A DNA stretch of 23,457 bases from Jimgerdemannia flammicorona. Its lineage: Eukaryota; Mucoromycota; Endogonomycetes; Endogonales; Endogonaceae. The notes under the pieces are model-generated. The model had not been told where the DNA came from, did not search any database, and saw only the letters and a list, made by a program, of their open reading frames with translations. Where the stretch lies: the NCBI GenBank assembly GCA_003990745.1, contig RBNI01001254.1, positions 1-23,457 on the forward strand. The letters run 5' to 3'. The position numbers and the translations under genes were made by a program. Positions 8,045 to 16,011 of the stretch are shown piece after piece; position 1 is the stretch's first letter, and every line of letters begins with the position of its first letter.

Positions 8045-9139
8045 TTAGCAGACAGCTTCATCTAACTCCATGTCTTGATCAATCTCCTCGGGTTGAGTCT
8101 TACTTTGAATAGTAACAGCTAGGGTCTTTTTTGGTATTCCAACTTGCTTACTGTTGCTCTTCTTGTCATAGGGCTTGGACTGGATTCTGGTACCTTCAGT
8201 AGCAGGGTAGAATTCAAGCTCCTCGTAGTATTCTTCATCATCAGTGTCACTAATCTCCTCAATAACTACTATATTGGTTTGTTCTCTGGTTCTGCTAGCA
8301 TTACTTAGTTGGGCTTTGTGTTTCGTTTTGGTCATGTAATTCTTTACATAGTGGCCTTCTTCTCTACATCTGAAGTATGTGATATTGCATTCTTCTATAG
8401 CAGCTGCAAATCTCTACACTGGTCTCCTGTTGGTGCTTCAGACTTCTCTAACAACATCACCAAGGTGTGCAGTCATCTCGGCAAACTGCTTGGCGAGTTC
8501 TTCCACTGGATCAGCTTTGGTTGTCTTGGGGGTAGGTGGGGTTGGTTGTCTGTTTACAACTATAGTGGGTATGATACTAGTTGGCTTTGATGGCTCTATC
8601 TTGATGCTAGTTATTTTCTCCATTGAGTGTTCAGCAGGATATCTGGCAGTCCAATATCTCTGTACAAAGACCACTTTCTGATCAAGGGTTAGTGTAGCTG
8701 GGGTAGACCAGATTGCTAGGGCAATTTCAGGGTGAACTCCTTTGAGGAAGATTGAATCCACTATTTGTTCCTTGAGGTGGTCATCATAGCCAGCTAAGAC
8801 AATCTGGTAGCAGATTCAGATATAGAATGAGTTGGGATCTTCACTAAGTCCCTGGCAAATAGTATTGAGTTGATCTTTGAGAGCTTGCTTGATCTCTTCA
8901 GTATAGTATGTTGTTTTGAGGAAGGCCTTCATGTTGGCAAGTTTGGCTGCACCAGCATTGGTAATAGTGCCTGCATTGAACTTATCTCTGGCAGGTCCTC
9001 TGAGGCTGACTGGTAGAAAAGCCAATTGTGCATCCACACCAAGGGCTTATATGGCAGTAAATTATTCAAAGTCTTCAATGAAGGTCAGGATTGACTCTTC
9101 AGTAGTATATCCATAAAATATAGGGGGACATATTTCCAT
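8045..9139 (-). pseudogene. Ty3/gypsy Gag (capsid plus zinc knuckle), decayed
   Basis: A single frame runs from an ATG at 9139 (MEICPPIFYGYTTEES) to a stop at 8045, interrupted by about six stops. Capsid-like blocks are AFLPVSLRGPARDKFN (about 9020), LKTTYYTEEIKQALKDQLN and FLKGVHPEIALAIW. The nucleocapsid knuckle at 8336-8377 reads YFRCREEGHYVKNY. The expected C-x2-C-x4-H-x4-C has lost its first and last Cys to Tyr, both explained by TGC to TAC (CA to TA on the plus strand). Downstream is an acidic linker (EEISDTDDEEYYEE). The protein would package element RNA into virus-like particles. Confidence 0.8.
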
Positions 9140-9239
9140 CTTGTCTTGAATTCTTGCAGGGGTGACTCTTGTAGTCAGGGTAGTTGTTGTGGAGGTTGTT
9201 CATTTTTCAGCTTGAAAGTGAGGGATTCATCTTGAATCA

Positions 9240-9264
9240 CCAGCCAATGGGCACCAAGTTATCA
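9240..9264 (-). other. Primer-binding region next to 5' LTR
   Basis: On the minus strand the sequence just inside the 5' LTR is TGATAACTTGGTGCCCATTG. A primer-binding site should begin here. TGGTGCCC fits a complement to a tRNA ending in CCA, but it is eight bases in and I could not match a particular tRNA. Self-priming cannot be excluded. Confidence 0.3.
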
Positions 9265-9463
9265 TGTAGTGGTCACTGAGTCCTTCAAATATACCAGATT
9301 CTCTTCAAGATATATCTCTTAGACTAACTCAAGTTTGTTATAAGCAAGTTCTTATTGGAGTGCCTTCCCAAGGTCTTATAGTTCTCAAACTTCTTATTTT
9401 TAACTGTCTTGTTATCTCTTAGATTGCTTATAAGGAAGTGTATGTAAGTAAACTAGAACTGAC

Positions 9464-9469
9464 TTTATT
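9464..9469 (-). terminator. LTR poly(A) signal AATAAA, 5' LTR
   Basis: Minus-strand AATAAA at the position conserved in all three LTR copies, about 200 bp before the LTR end. In a 5' LTR such a signal is normally bypassed. Predicted only. Confidence 0.45.
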
Positions 9470-9619
9470 TCAGAGGAAATAAGAGGGGTATTTATACAAA
9501 ATATAATTCAATAGTTGCTAAGATATAAAGCTGAATATAAATTCCAATAACTAAAATAAAATGCCAGGACAGGAAAAACTGCTAAGTTCCAGAGTCGGTA
9601 CTGATAGTTGTACAGGTTC

Positions 9620-9752
9620 AGGATGCTGGTATAATTCAGTGTCATATCAGAATACCAGTGCTGGTATTATTTAGTATTACATCAAAATACCGATACTGGA
9701 ACAATTCTGCATCATCTCAGAATGCCAGTACTGGCATTATTCAGTATAACAA
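9620..9752 (-). repeat. ~35-bp LTR minisatellite, copy 3
   Basis: About four tandem degenerate units with the core AATACCAGTGCTGGTATTAT, equivalent to the arrays in the other two LTRs. Confidence 0.6.
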
Positions 9753-9755
9753 GGA

Positions 9756-10245
9756 ACTTAGAGCAGAATGTTCAGGATCATGGGGGCTTCATCCTTATCA
9801 TTAGAGGTTAGGATGTCTTTGAAGGAGATGAGGTCCGCGAATATTTTGTCAAGGTCATGTAGGTCATGCATTTTGCATATGTTAATGTTGCATGGGATGA
9901 TATCATTGCCGATGACGTCATCATGTTTGATAGCAGGGAAATCGGGAATAAGAGATCTGGAGCTCTCTAGTCTATGAGGTTCTCTTCCACAAAATAGGGA
10001 ACAAATGTGGAGTCTTGGGGAGGTCTAACCTGGATGCTTGGGCCTTAGAATACTGAGATCAATCCTTGCAGGAATTGGTCTGGGTTGTCCTGAAGAATGG
10101 GATGCCAGAAGTCTTCTACTTTATCACTATTGAGAGTGATAGTGGACTGGGCTTCTGTAGCCACTCTGACTTCTAGTGCATTGATATGGCAGAATGACAG
10201 GTCTCTGAAATCTGAGACTCTAATATACTCTAAGTTGGGGATCAA
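9756..10245 (-). pseudogene. LTR ORF B, copy 3, broken
   Basis: The frame opens as LIPNLEYIRVSDFRDLS directly after the ORF A stop and is collinear with ORF B of the other LTRs. A TAA at about 10045 replaces the Gln in the conserved VFQGPSIQ block, a CAA-to-TAA change. Beyond it the homology continues but is further disturbed. Confidence 0.5.
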
Positions 10246-10599
10246 TCATAGTGCATGCCTGAAGATCTGATGGATCTTCTTAGCTATCCTCATTTTGTGT
10301 ATATTTATGGGAGTAGTATCTTGTAGTTCTTGAGTGCTGGCCTGTGAAAACTCCTGATAGAGGAGGTTTCCTATTTCATACTCCTACCACATTTGGAGGC
10401 ATTCAGTAGTAATGGTGATCCTTATTTCCATTTTATGGCGGTAGAGGATAAAGTGATAGGGATCTGTAGTACCCAGGTTAACACTAGGAGTCCTTCTTGA
10501 GTGGGTCCTCATGGCTTCTCTGATGTCTTGGAACATCCTTTCTTCGACTGAGATGTCTTGGTGATTCCTTGACCTTGAGGTTTGGTGGACAGCAGGTAT
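10246..10599 (-). pseudogene. LTR ORF A, copy 3, broken
   Basis: The same 354-nt frame as the two intact copies, but the start codon is ATA instead of ATG, and the Gln of the IWQEY motif is a TAG. Both fit a single G-to-A or C-to-T change. It ends in TGA at the codon where copies 1 and 2 have TAA. The lack of indels over 354 nt shows that base transitions, not deletions, inactivated it. Confidence 0.6.
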
Positions 10600-10840
10600 T
10601 TCATTTGTGGTAAGTCTTTGAGCTATTTTGGGATTGGTGGGTCTTATTGGTTGCTACTACTGCAGTTCCTTGATCCTTCTTTTATATTCCTCAAGATACT
10701 ATACTGTGGTCACAATAACTCACAGTTGGTCATCATTGCTCATCTCATATGCTGTATAATCTTTTTGTACTCTGATCTGGTGGCTTGTAAGGAAAGGTTG
10801 TCTTCTATGCTGATGTCATCATTCTGGAGTCACCGTTACA

Positions 10841-11440
10841 ATATATATAATTAATATATATCTTGAGTATTAAATAAAGAATCTAATAATAATAAGTATT
10901 CCAAAGATAATAATCTAATCTCTGAGAAATTATAAACTAGAGCTAAGCCTGATATAGATTATTTCTTGGGTATTCTGACAAGGTGTATTAACTCTGAAAT
11001 ATATACAAACATCATATATTAATCTTATAGAATATACAGTTCAATAAAAAAGAAAATAATAAGGAGGTTCATATAGATATATCTATTACAATCTCTATAT
11101 TTTAGCTAATATAAATAAAGCAACTGGTGCCAATCTCTCTAATAAAGCAAAATTATTTTCAACTGCTATATATCTGAGCTAAGAATGATAGAGATTAAGA
11201 ATTACAAGACTTCTAATAATGAAGCATTCATCAAGAGTAAGAAAAAGCCAAAGTATAAACTTAGAAATAAGACTTATTCTGAATTTGAAAATTATTAAAA
11301 TATATTAGTAAACTCTAGATAGTAATATAAGGACCACATAAGCTATATCAAAATATATAAATATATATTTATTATAACTTCTAGTAAATTAAGCATATAT
11401 ATATAATGAAGTGATAATATCTTCTAACAATAAGAGATAG
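10841..11440 (+). other. AT-rich decayed DNA, possible copia integrase remnant
   Basis: No gene is open here. One plus-strand frame around 10,905-11,040 reads like the segment after a copia integrase (RAKPDIDYFLGIL followed by NSEIYTNIIY), with several stops. It is in a different frame from the RT relic downstream. This is a weak reading by eye. Confidence 0.3.
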
Positions 11441-12832
11441 AATGAAGAGTATAATTTACTTATTGAGAACAGTACATAGGATCTGATACTCCTTCTAACT
11501 AATCAATAAGTTATAGGATTATATTAGGTCTATAAAATTAAATATAAGAGTGATAGAAGTATAGAATAATTTAAAACTCATTTTATTGCTAAGAGTTATT
11601 TATAAGATTATAGTATAGACTATAATAAGATATTTTCACTAGTATTTAAGCTTATTTTGCTAAGAATACTTCTTGTAATTAACATTATACATAACCTGGA
11701 AATCCATCAGTAGTGCTCCTAATGAGTCAATTTAATCTGGATGAGATTTGGATTGATTCAGATTGAATCCCATCCAGATCAACTCAGATGGGATTTGAAT
11801 TCCATCTGAATGGATTCAAATCAACAATTGTTTTGATTTCCAAATTAGACAATTAAATGTTTATATCAATAACTTGATAAATAATCATTCAAATTTGATG
11901 ATCTTAGTATCATTTGAAAGCCCTTAATAAGGCCTATCTAATGATCATACATTGCTGAATTATAAAGGAAATCATCTGAATCACCAATTTTGGAAATTTC
12001 ATCAAATGGAATGGTTTTCTTAATATCTCGGCAATGCATAATCCTATTTTTAATATTCTTGGTATCATTAGAAAGGCCTTATTAAGAGCTTTCAAATGAC
12101 ACCAATATCATTAAATATGGATGATTATTCATTGAGTTATTGATGTAAATATTTAATTATCTAATTTGGAAATCAAAACAATTGTTGATTCGAATCCCAT
12201 CTGAATCCCATCTGGATTGACTCGTTCAGAGCACTATCCATCAGATAGATATAAAGATAATCTTTCTTAATAATAATATAAATATAAAGATATATATTTA
12301 CTAGTTACAAGAATACAAATTATATAATGATCAGAATGATGACTTTATATAAAAACTATATAAAGGATTATATAGCATCAAGCAAGTAGTCTATTTGTAG
12401 AACAGAAAAATTGATAAATATTTCCTTAATAATGGTTTCATATACTGCAAAATAGATAACTACATATATACTTAATATTATGCCAATAGAATTACATTTA
12501 TAAGTATATAGATAGATGATATAATTCTCATTGTAATGAAAAACAAGCTTAATGGAGTCAAAGAAGTCCTATATAAGGAATTCAAGATAACCAACATGAG
12601 TGATGTATCCTTCTTTTTGGAGATATCTATTACATATGACAGAAGTATGCATACCATATACCTCTCACAGTCAACTTACATCCAAGCCATCCTCAATTGA
12701 TTCAATATGAGCAAATGCAAGCCAGTTAATACTCCTATGAAAATTTCTGTGAGGTTAAAGAAGCCTGATACTACACCAGAGTGGGTGACTGGTTCGGAAC
12801 TAAAAAGAGATAAACAGCAATTTGCACTATTG
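11441..12832 (+). pseudogene. Ty1/copia reverse transcriptase relic, split by a MITE
   Basis: Read on the plus strand with the inserted MITE and one target copy removed, a single frame spans the region with about eleven stops and no frameshift. Family landmarks in order are NEEYNLLIENST-stop-DLILL, VYKIKYKSDRSIE, DYSIDYNKIFSLVFK, LEIHQ, IDIKIIFLN, LYKGLYSIKQ (the LYGLKQ motif), IDDIILIV (the YVDD region), NMSDVSFFLEISIT, TIYLSQSTYIQAIL and FNMSKCKPVNTPMK. These are typical of the copia RT domain (RVT_2). Stops sit where Trp, Gln or Arg would be expected, as C-to-T and G-to-A change would give. Recognisable sequence stops at about 12,832, where normal composition resumes. RNase H and the right LTR are absent. 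Confidence 0.85.
11711..12236. mobile_element. hAT-like foldback MITE, 526 bp, with 8-bp TSD
   Basis: The element starts TAGTGCTC and ends GAGCACTA, and most of its length is an imperfect inverted repeat. For example, the left arm's ATTGTTTTGATTTCCAAATT recurs inverted in the right arm near 12,165. It is flanked by a perfect 8-bp duplication TCCATCAG (11703-11710 and 12237-12244). An 8-bp target site and TAGTG-type ends fit the hAT superfamily. There is no coding capacity, so it would be non-autonomous. Removing the element and one duplication joins the copia RT codons for EIHQ to IDIK in frame, which independently proves the insertion point. Confidence 0.88.
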
Positions 12833-13136
12833 CGTCCAGTATTATCAGATTAATGACCGAATTTGGGTGTGGTGGTCATACCAGTATGTATGTCCCATAT
12901 TTTTTCTGATTCGAGGTGCAATCCTTACAGCAGGCTTGTCCTTCCGTTTTTACGGGAACCATTTATATCCAGCTTGCAAGCTTGACAAACCATAATGATG
13001 TAATCAGAAAATAAATGCTTGGAAAGGGGGGGGAAGGGGGAGAAGTTGTTTATGTCTGGCTTGAATCACTCCACCAATCAAACCAATCAAGTGCTGCAGT
13101 CTTGTGTTTTGCCCATGTTCGTAGCTTTCATATACG

Positions 13137-13174
<38 letters not shown>
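13137..13174 (+). repeat. Poly(A) tract, 38 A
   Basis: Uninterrupted A run. No tRNA-like or 7SL-like body precedes it and no flanking duplication is seen, so it is best called a mononucleotide microsatellite. Its length may be affected by sequencing error. Confidence 0.9.
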
Positions 13175-13180
<6 letters not shown>

Positions 13181-13295
13181 GGCCGAGAGGACAGTCAAAC
13201 GAAGCAAATGAAATCACCATCATGATGTGATTTTATCTCATGCATCACACATTCTCAATGATCAAGCATGGAGGGCATTCTAGTCACATCTGGTC

Positions 13296-13296
<1 letters not shown>

Positions 13297-13342
<46 letters not shown>
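13297..13342 (+). repeat. Poly(A) tract, 46 A
   Basis: A second uninterrupted A run, 122 bp after the first and on the same strand. No retroposed body can be recognised. Confidence 0.9.
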
Positions 13343-13344
<2 letters not shown>

Positions 13345-13656
13345 TTATGGTGCAGCAACGTCAACGAATCCGCCTCCCTTGGGCCGCACATCAATGAGCC
13401 AGAAAACCCCTCTCATCTCTGACCAGTTTGACTCTCCACTTTCGTGGCAGGATTCCAAGATCAAAATAAATAAATAAATAAAAAGCATTTCATATTAATA
13501 CCTTTCCTTGGCATGCGCTAATGATGGATAGTTAGTCAATGTGTGCATATCAAACGAAAACCATATTAACGTGCTTGGATGGCAAATCAACATAACCGCG
13601 ACATCAGGCTGAAATCAGAACGAGTGTGGGTGCAATCAGGGTTCTGTGAGTCTGCC

Positions 13657-13673
13657 TTTTTTTTTTTTTTTTT
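13657..13673 (+). repeat. Poly(T) tract, 17 T
   Basis: A T run just upstream of the TATA-like motif of the next gene. Poly(dT) tracts commonly keep fungal promoters free of nucleosomes; that role is inferred. Confidence 0.8.
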
Positions 13674-13683
13674 AATATTGAAA

Positions 13684-13693
13684 TATAAATAAA
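13684..13693 (+). promoter_or_regulatory. TATA-like element of the DUF7707 gene
   Basis: TATAAATAAA lies 59 bp upstream of the ATG at 13752, followed by a pyrimidine-rich stretch (about 13,698-13,712) typical of fungal start-site regions. It is preceded by the T17 tract. Confidence 0.5.
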
Positions 13694-13751
13694 ACACCCT
13701 CCCTCTCCCCTAAGAGAACCTGCGTGCCTACAGACAGACCGACGCCACACC

Positions 13752-14624
13752 ATGTTCCACACGTACCTACTCTCATACATGGTCCTGACCGCCGCGTGGT
13801 TGCTCGCCGGCGTCGTCACCTTCAACCGTACGTACTTGTGCTTGCTTTTGCCCAAAATTCCGCAGAATTTGTCCATTGGCTTATGTTCCCGGACATCTTT
13901 TCGCCTCCCGTCACCTCCGCCATCACCTTTAACCCCACAGCGCAAACCGTGGACGAGACAACCAAATCCCTGTTCCCGTACTGGTGCATGCAGCAGACCT
14001 CAAACTGCCTGCTGATCTGCGAAGACAACGACAAGACCGCAAAGCAGAACGACTGCGATCCAAAGACCCTGACGTACAGCTGCGTGTGCTCGAACGGGCT
14101 GGTGCCAAACTCGAGCGGTAAGCAAATATAATAGAGCTGAAAATGCTCAATCGTCCGGTGTGGTCGAAACGAGCAATGCCATTGCCAGGTGCGCCAACCA
14201 CCCTCCAAATTTCACAGCGGACACTTTTATTTTTTACGCACTCACTCTGCACACACATACACACACAATCTATGCAATTGGCCTAAACCCCACAAATCCC
14301 CCAGAATACACCCAGACGATAGGCTACTTCACCTGCCAGTACGACCTGAACGCCTGCAACTACGCCTGTCCTACAGGTGACCAGGAATGTACCACCGGAT
14401 GCACTATGGCCCACCAGTGCGGCGCGGCGCACCCCAGGAAGGCCAAAACCTCGGACCTGCCGACTCCAAGCAGCTCGGCACACAAGTCGACCAAGCCGTC
14501 CGCACCACCTGCAAACTCGCTCTACAGGGTGAACGTGGGGGAGAGGGTCGAGGTCAGCGGGGCGATCAACCTTGGATTCGTGGTGTTTCTGGCGGCAGGT
14601 GTGATGATGGTAAACGGGGTTTGA
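13752..14624 (+). CDS. Secreted GPI-type cysteine-rich protein, DUF7707-like
   Basis: Three exons (13752-13827, 13941-14117, 14305-14624) with GT-AG introns of 113 and 187 nt give 573 nt and 190 aa, all in phase. Residues 1-23 are a hydrophobic signal peptide. Residues 25-125 hold twelve Cys (41, 48, 52, 64, 73, 75, 95, 102, 106, 113, 117, 123) in the pattern of the fungal DUF7707 domain, with WC, a CDPKTLTYSCVCSNGLVPNSS-like block and a Cys-rich second half. There is a possible N-glycosylation site at Asn82. Residues 131-155 are Ser/Thr/Pro-rich, and the C-terminus is hydrophobic (NLGFVVFLAAGVMMV), as for a GPI anchor. The protein would sit at the cell surface or in the wall; its molecular role is not known to me. 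The exon 1 to 2 join restores FNPQTVDETT, the usual domain start. Confidence 0.85.
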
Positions 14625-14805
14625 GGAAGCCGGGAAAAAGAAGTTGTGTGCTGCGTGAGTAGGAAATGAACATGTTCTGGTCGATGTGTCGAGACTATAG
14701 CATTGTTGCGATAAATCAAGGTTTCCGTTTCAATTGAATTTTATGAAAGGAGTCGATTACAATGCCAACTGAGGTTTTTGCAATTCTCAAGAATCTGTAT
14801 GAGAT

Positions 14806-15624
14806 CTACGACCATGTCGCAAACCCAGCCTGTCTTTTGAGATCGGCGTACATTTTCTCCATAGCCTCCAGTTCCTGTTCAAGCATTTTCTTCTCAGGGA
14901 TAGCAAAGTCCACAACACCCCTCAGATTCTCATCGACAGCCCGATCGATATTCCGATACTCCGCCCTCAAGTCCTCGACCAGCTTCATCGTCCCCAGCCT
15001 ATACTCGCACGCCTCCACGATCCTAAGCTTCGCGAGCTCCTCCATTTGATGGATGGTGGTGCAGGTGGCCTCCGCCTTGGCCTTCACCTCCCGCAGCCTG
15101 CTTCGGTCCTTGGACCTGTCGTGCAGCCACCTGCCGACCTTGACCAACATGTCGTACTCGGGCGTGGCGACCTTGGCGACGTGCATCGCCAACCGCTTCT
15201 GCTCGTACTCGTGCGCGACCCGGTTGGCCGCTAGCGCCACCCACCGCCCGCGGACGTCCGTCATCTTGCGCTCCTGCCCGCGGGCGAAATCGGAGAGCCC
15301 GACGATGTTGGCCCGCATGTCGCGCTCCGTCTCCGCGAAGCCCTGCTTCTGGACCTCGAGCTCTTGCCATTGCTGCTCCAGGTCTTTGATGTGCGCTTTC
15401 ATGGTGTCGACCTGCTGCTGGAGGTTGGCTACGCTGTATGCAATTTCATCGTTGGCTGCTTTCTCTTCGGCCACATGAGCGTCGTCGCGCTGGGAGGCCT
15501 CGGCGCTGACACTCTTGTTCTGTTGGACCAGTGAGTGACTCTCTTTCTGGGCGTAGAACAGAGCTTCTTTTAATTGCTCGACTAGTAGCCGAGCATCATC
15601 GATATGGACAGGGTCTCGGTCCAT
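14806..15624 (-). CDS. Coiled-coil protein of unknown function, 272 aa
   Basis: One uninterrupted exon. I place the start at the ATG at 15624 (MDRDPVHIDDARLL), which has a good AAAATGG context. The frame extends five codons further upstream only by a non-ATG codon. The protein is almost entirely charged and helical, with heptad-like stretches (ARLLVEQLKEALFYAQKES, NLQQQVDTMKAHIKDLEQQW, PEKKMLEQELEAMEKMY). It has no signal peptide or membrane segment. A non-helical centre around WVALAANRVAHEYEQKR separates two coiled-coil halves. GC content is high, as in the neighbouring genes. Its 3' end faces that of the DUF7707 gene, 181 bp apart. No family recognised; a structural or cytoskeletal role is only a guess. 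Confidence 0.75.
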   Translation of the reverse strand: MDRDPVHIDDARLLVEQLKEALFYAQKESHSLVQQNKSVSAEASQRDDAHVAEEKAANDEIAYSVANLQQQVDTMKAHIKDLEQQWQELEVQKQGFAETERDMRANIVGLSDFARGQERKMTDVRGRWVALAANRVAHEYEQKRLAMHVAKVATPEYDMLVKVGRWLHDRSKDRSRLREVKAKAEATCTTIHQMEELAKLRIVEACEYRLGTMKLVEDLRAEYRNIDRAVDENLRGVVDFAIPEKKMLEQELEAMEKMYADLKRQAGFATWS

Positions 15625-16011
15625 TTTTGTTAATTCCACGATGAGGTAATTAGTTGTGTAAAAATTTCTATCGTCTTTTAGTCGATACGCGCCACTTTCA
15701 TCTCATAAATTGAATACAGGATTATGTTCTTTGTTAGGCTGACACCATGCATTTTATATTCATGCAGAAACAAAATATCATCGCCCGGTGGACCCGAGCT
15801 TCATAGAAGGCGGCGCAGCTGATACAAGTAAGGGTGGGATGATGGAACCCCAATCAATAACGTACAGCCAATCTAACATTACCATTGGCCATGATACAAT
15901 ACAGCTGTGACCCTGACACGGACAATCTTCCGCGTTTGCTGCCAAACAGATTTCTTAATATACCATATATGAAACACAAAGAAAGGATCAATTTTGTACA
16001 GCCAACCCATC
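15625..16011. other. Intergenic region between coiled-coil gene and irc20
   Basis: It would hold the promoter of the minus-strand coiled-coil gene and the 3' end of the minus-strand irc20-type gene. No canonical TATA or AATAAA was seen and nothing else was recognised. Confidence 0.5.

Larger units (their letters stand above)
1983..10840 (-). mobile_element. Full-length, inactive Ty3/gypsy LTR retrotransposon with dUTPase
   Basis: Two direct LTRs of 1576 bp each (1983-3558 and 9265-10840) begin TG and end CA and flank a 5.7-kb interior read on the minus strand. The order is Gag with zinc knuckle, protease, dUTPase, RT (YVDD), RNase H, then integrase. Integrase after RNase H defines Ty3/gypsy (Metaviridae) rather than copia. 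A purine tract abuts the 3' LTR. The coding region has more than fifteen in-frame stops and at least three frame changes (about 7625, between 5990 and 5180, and about 5155), so it is not autonomous. The 5-bp flanks (TGTCA left, ATATA right) do not match, so no target duplication is visible. No chromodomain was found after the integrase. Confidence 0.93.
9265..10840 (-). repeat. 5' LTR of the Ty3/gypsy element (copy 3)
   Basis: A 1576-bp direct copy of the 3' LTR, with TG/CA termini, a TATA box at 10679-10686 and AATAAA at 9464-9469. Both embedded ORFs are broken in this copy. As the upstream LTR on the minus strand it would have driven the element. Confidence 0.92.
12833..13683. other. Intergenic region with homopolymer tracts
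   Basis: No gene seen. Base composition changes abruptly from AT-rich to normal at the left edge. The region holds two long A tracts, a T tract, a short AAAT repeat (about 13,465-13,483) and two CCAAT-type motifs (about 13,074-13,089). Apparent Lys-rich frames here are products of the A tracts. Confidence 0.6.

Noticed and set aside
13004..13477. Lys-rich or Phe-rich small reading frames around the poly(A) tracts
   Set aside because: They exist only because homopolymers lack stops; there are no shared motifs, starts or splice signals.
15023..15478. Long frames overlapping the coiled-coil gene on both strands
   Set aside because: GC-rich shadow frames; composition is Arg/Ala/Gly-biased and the 272-aa frame explains the conserved helical pattern.
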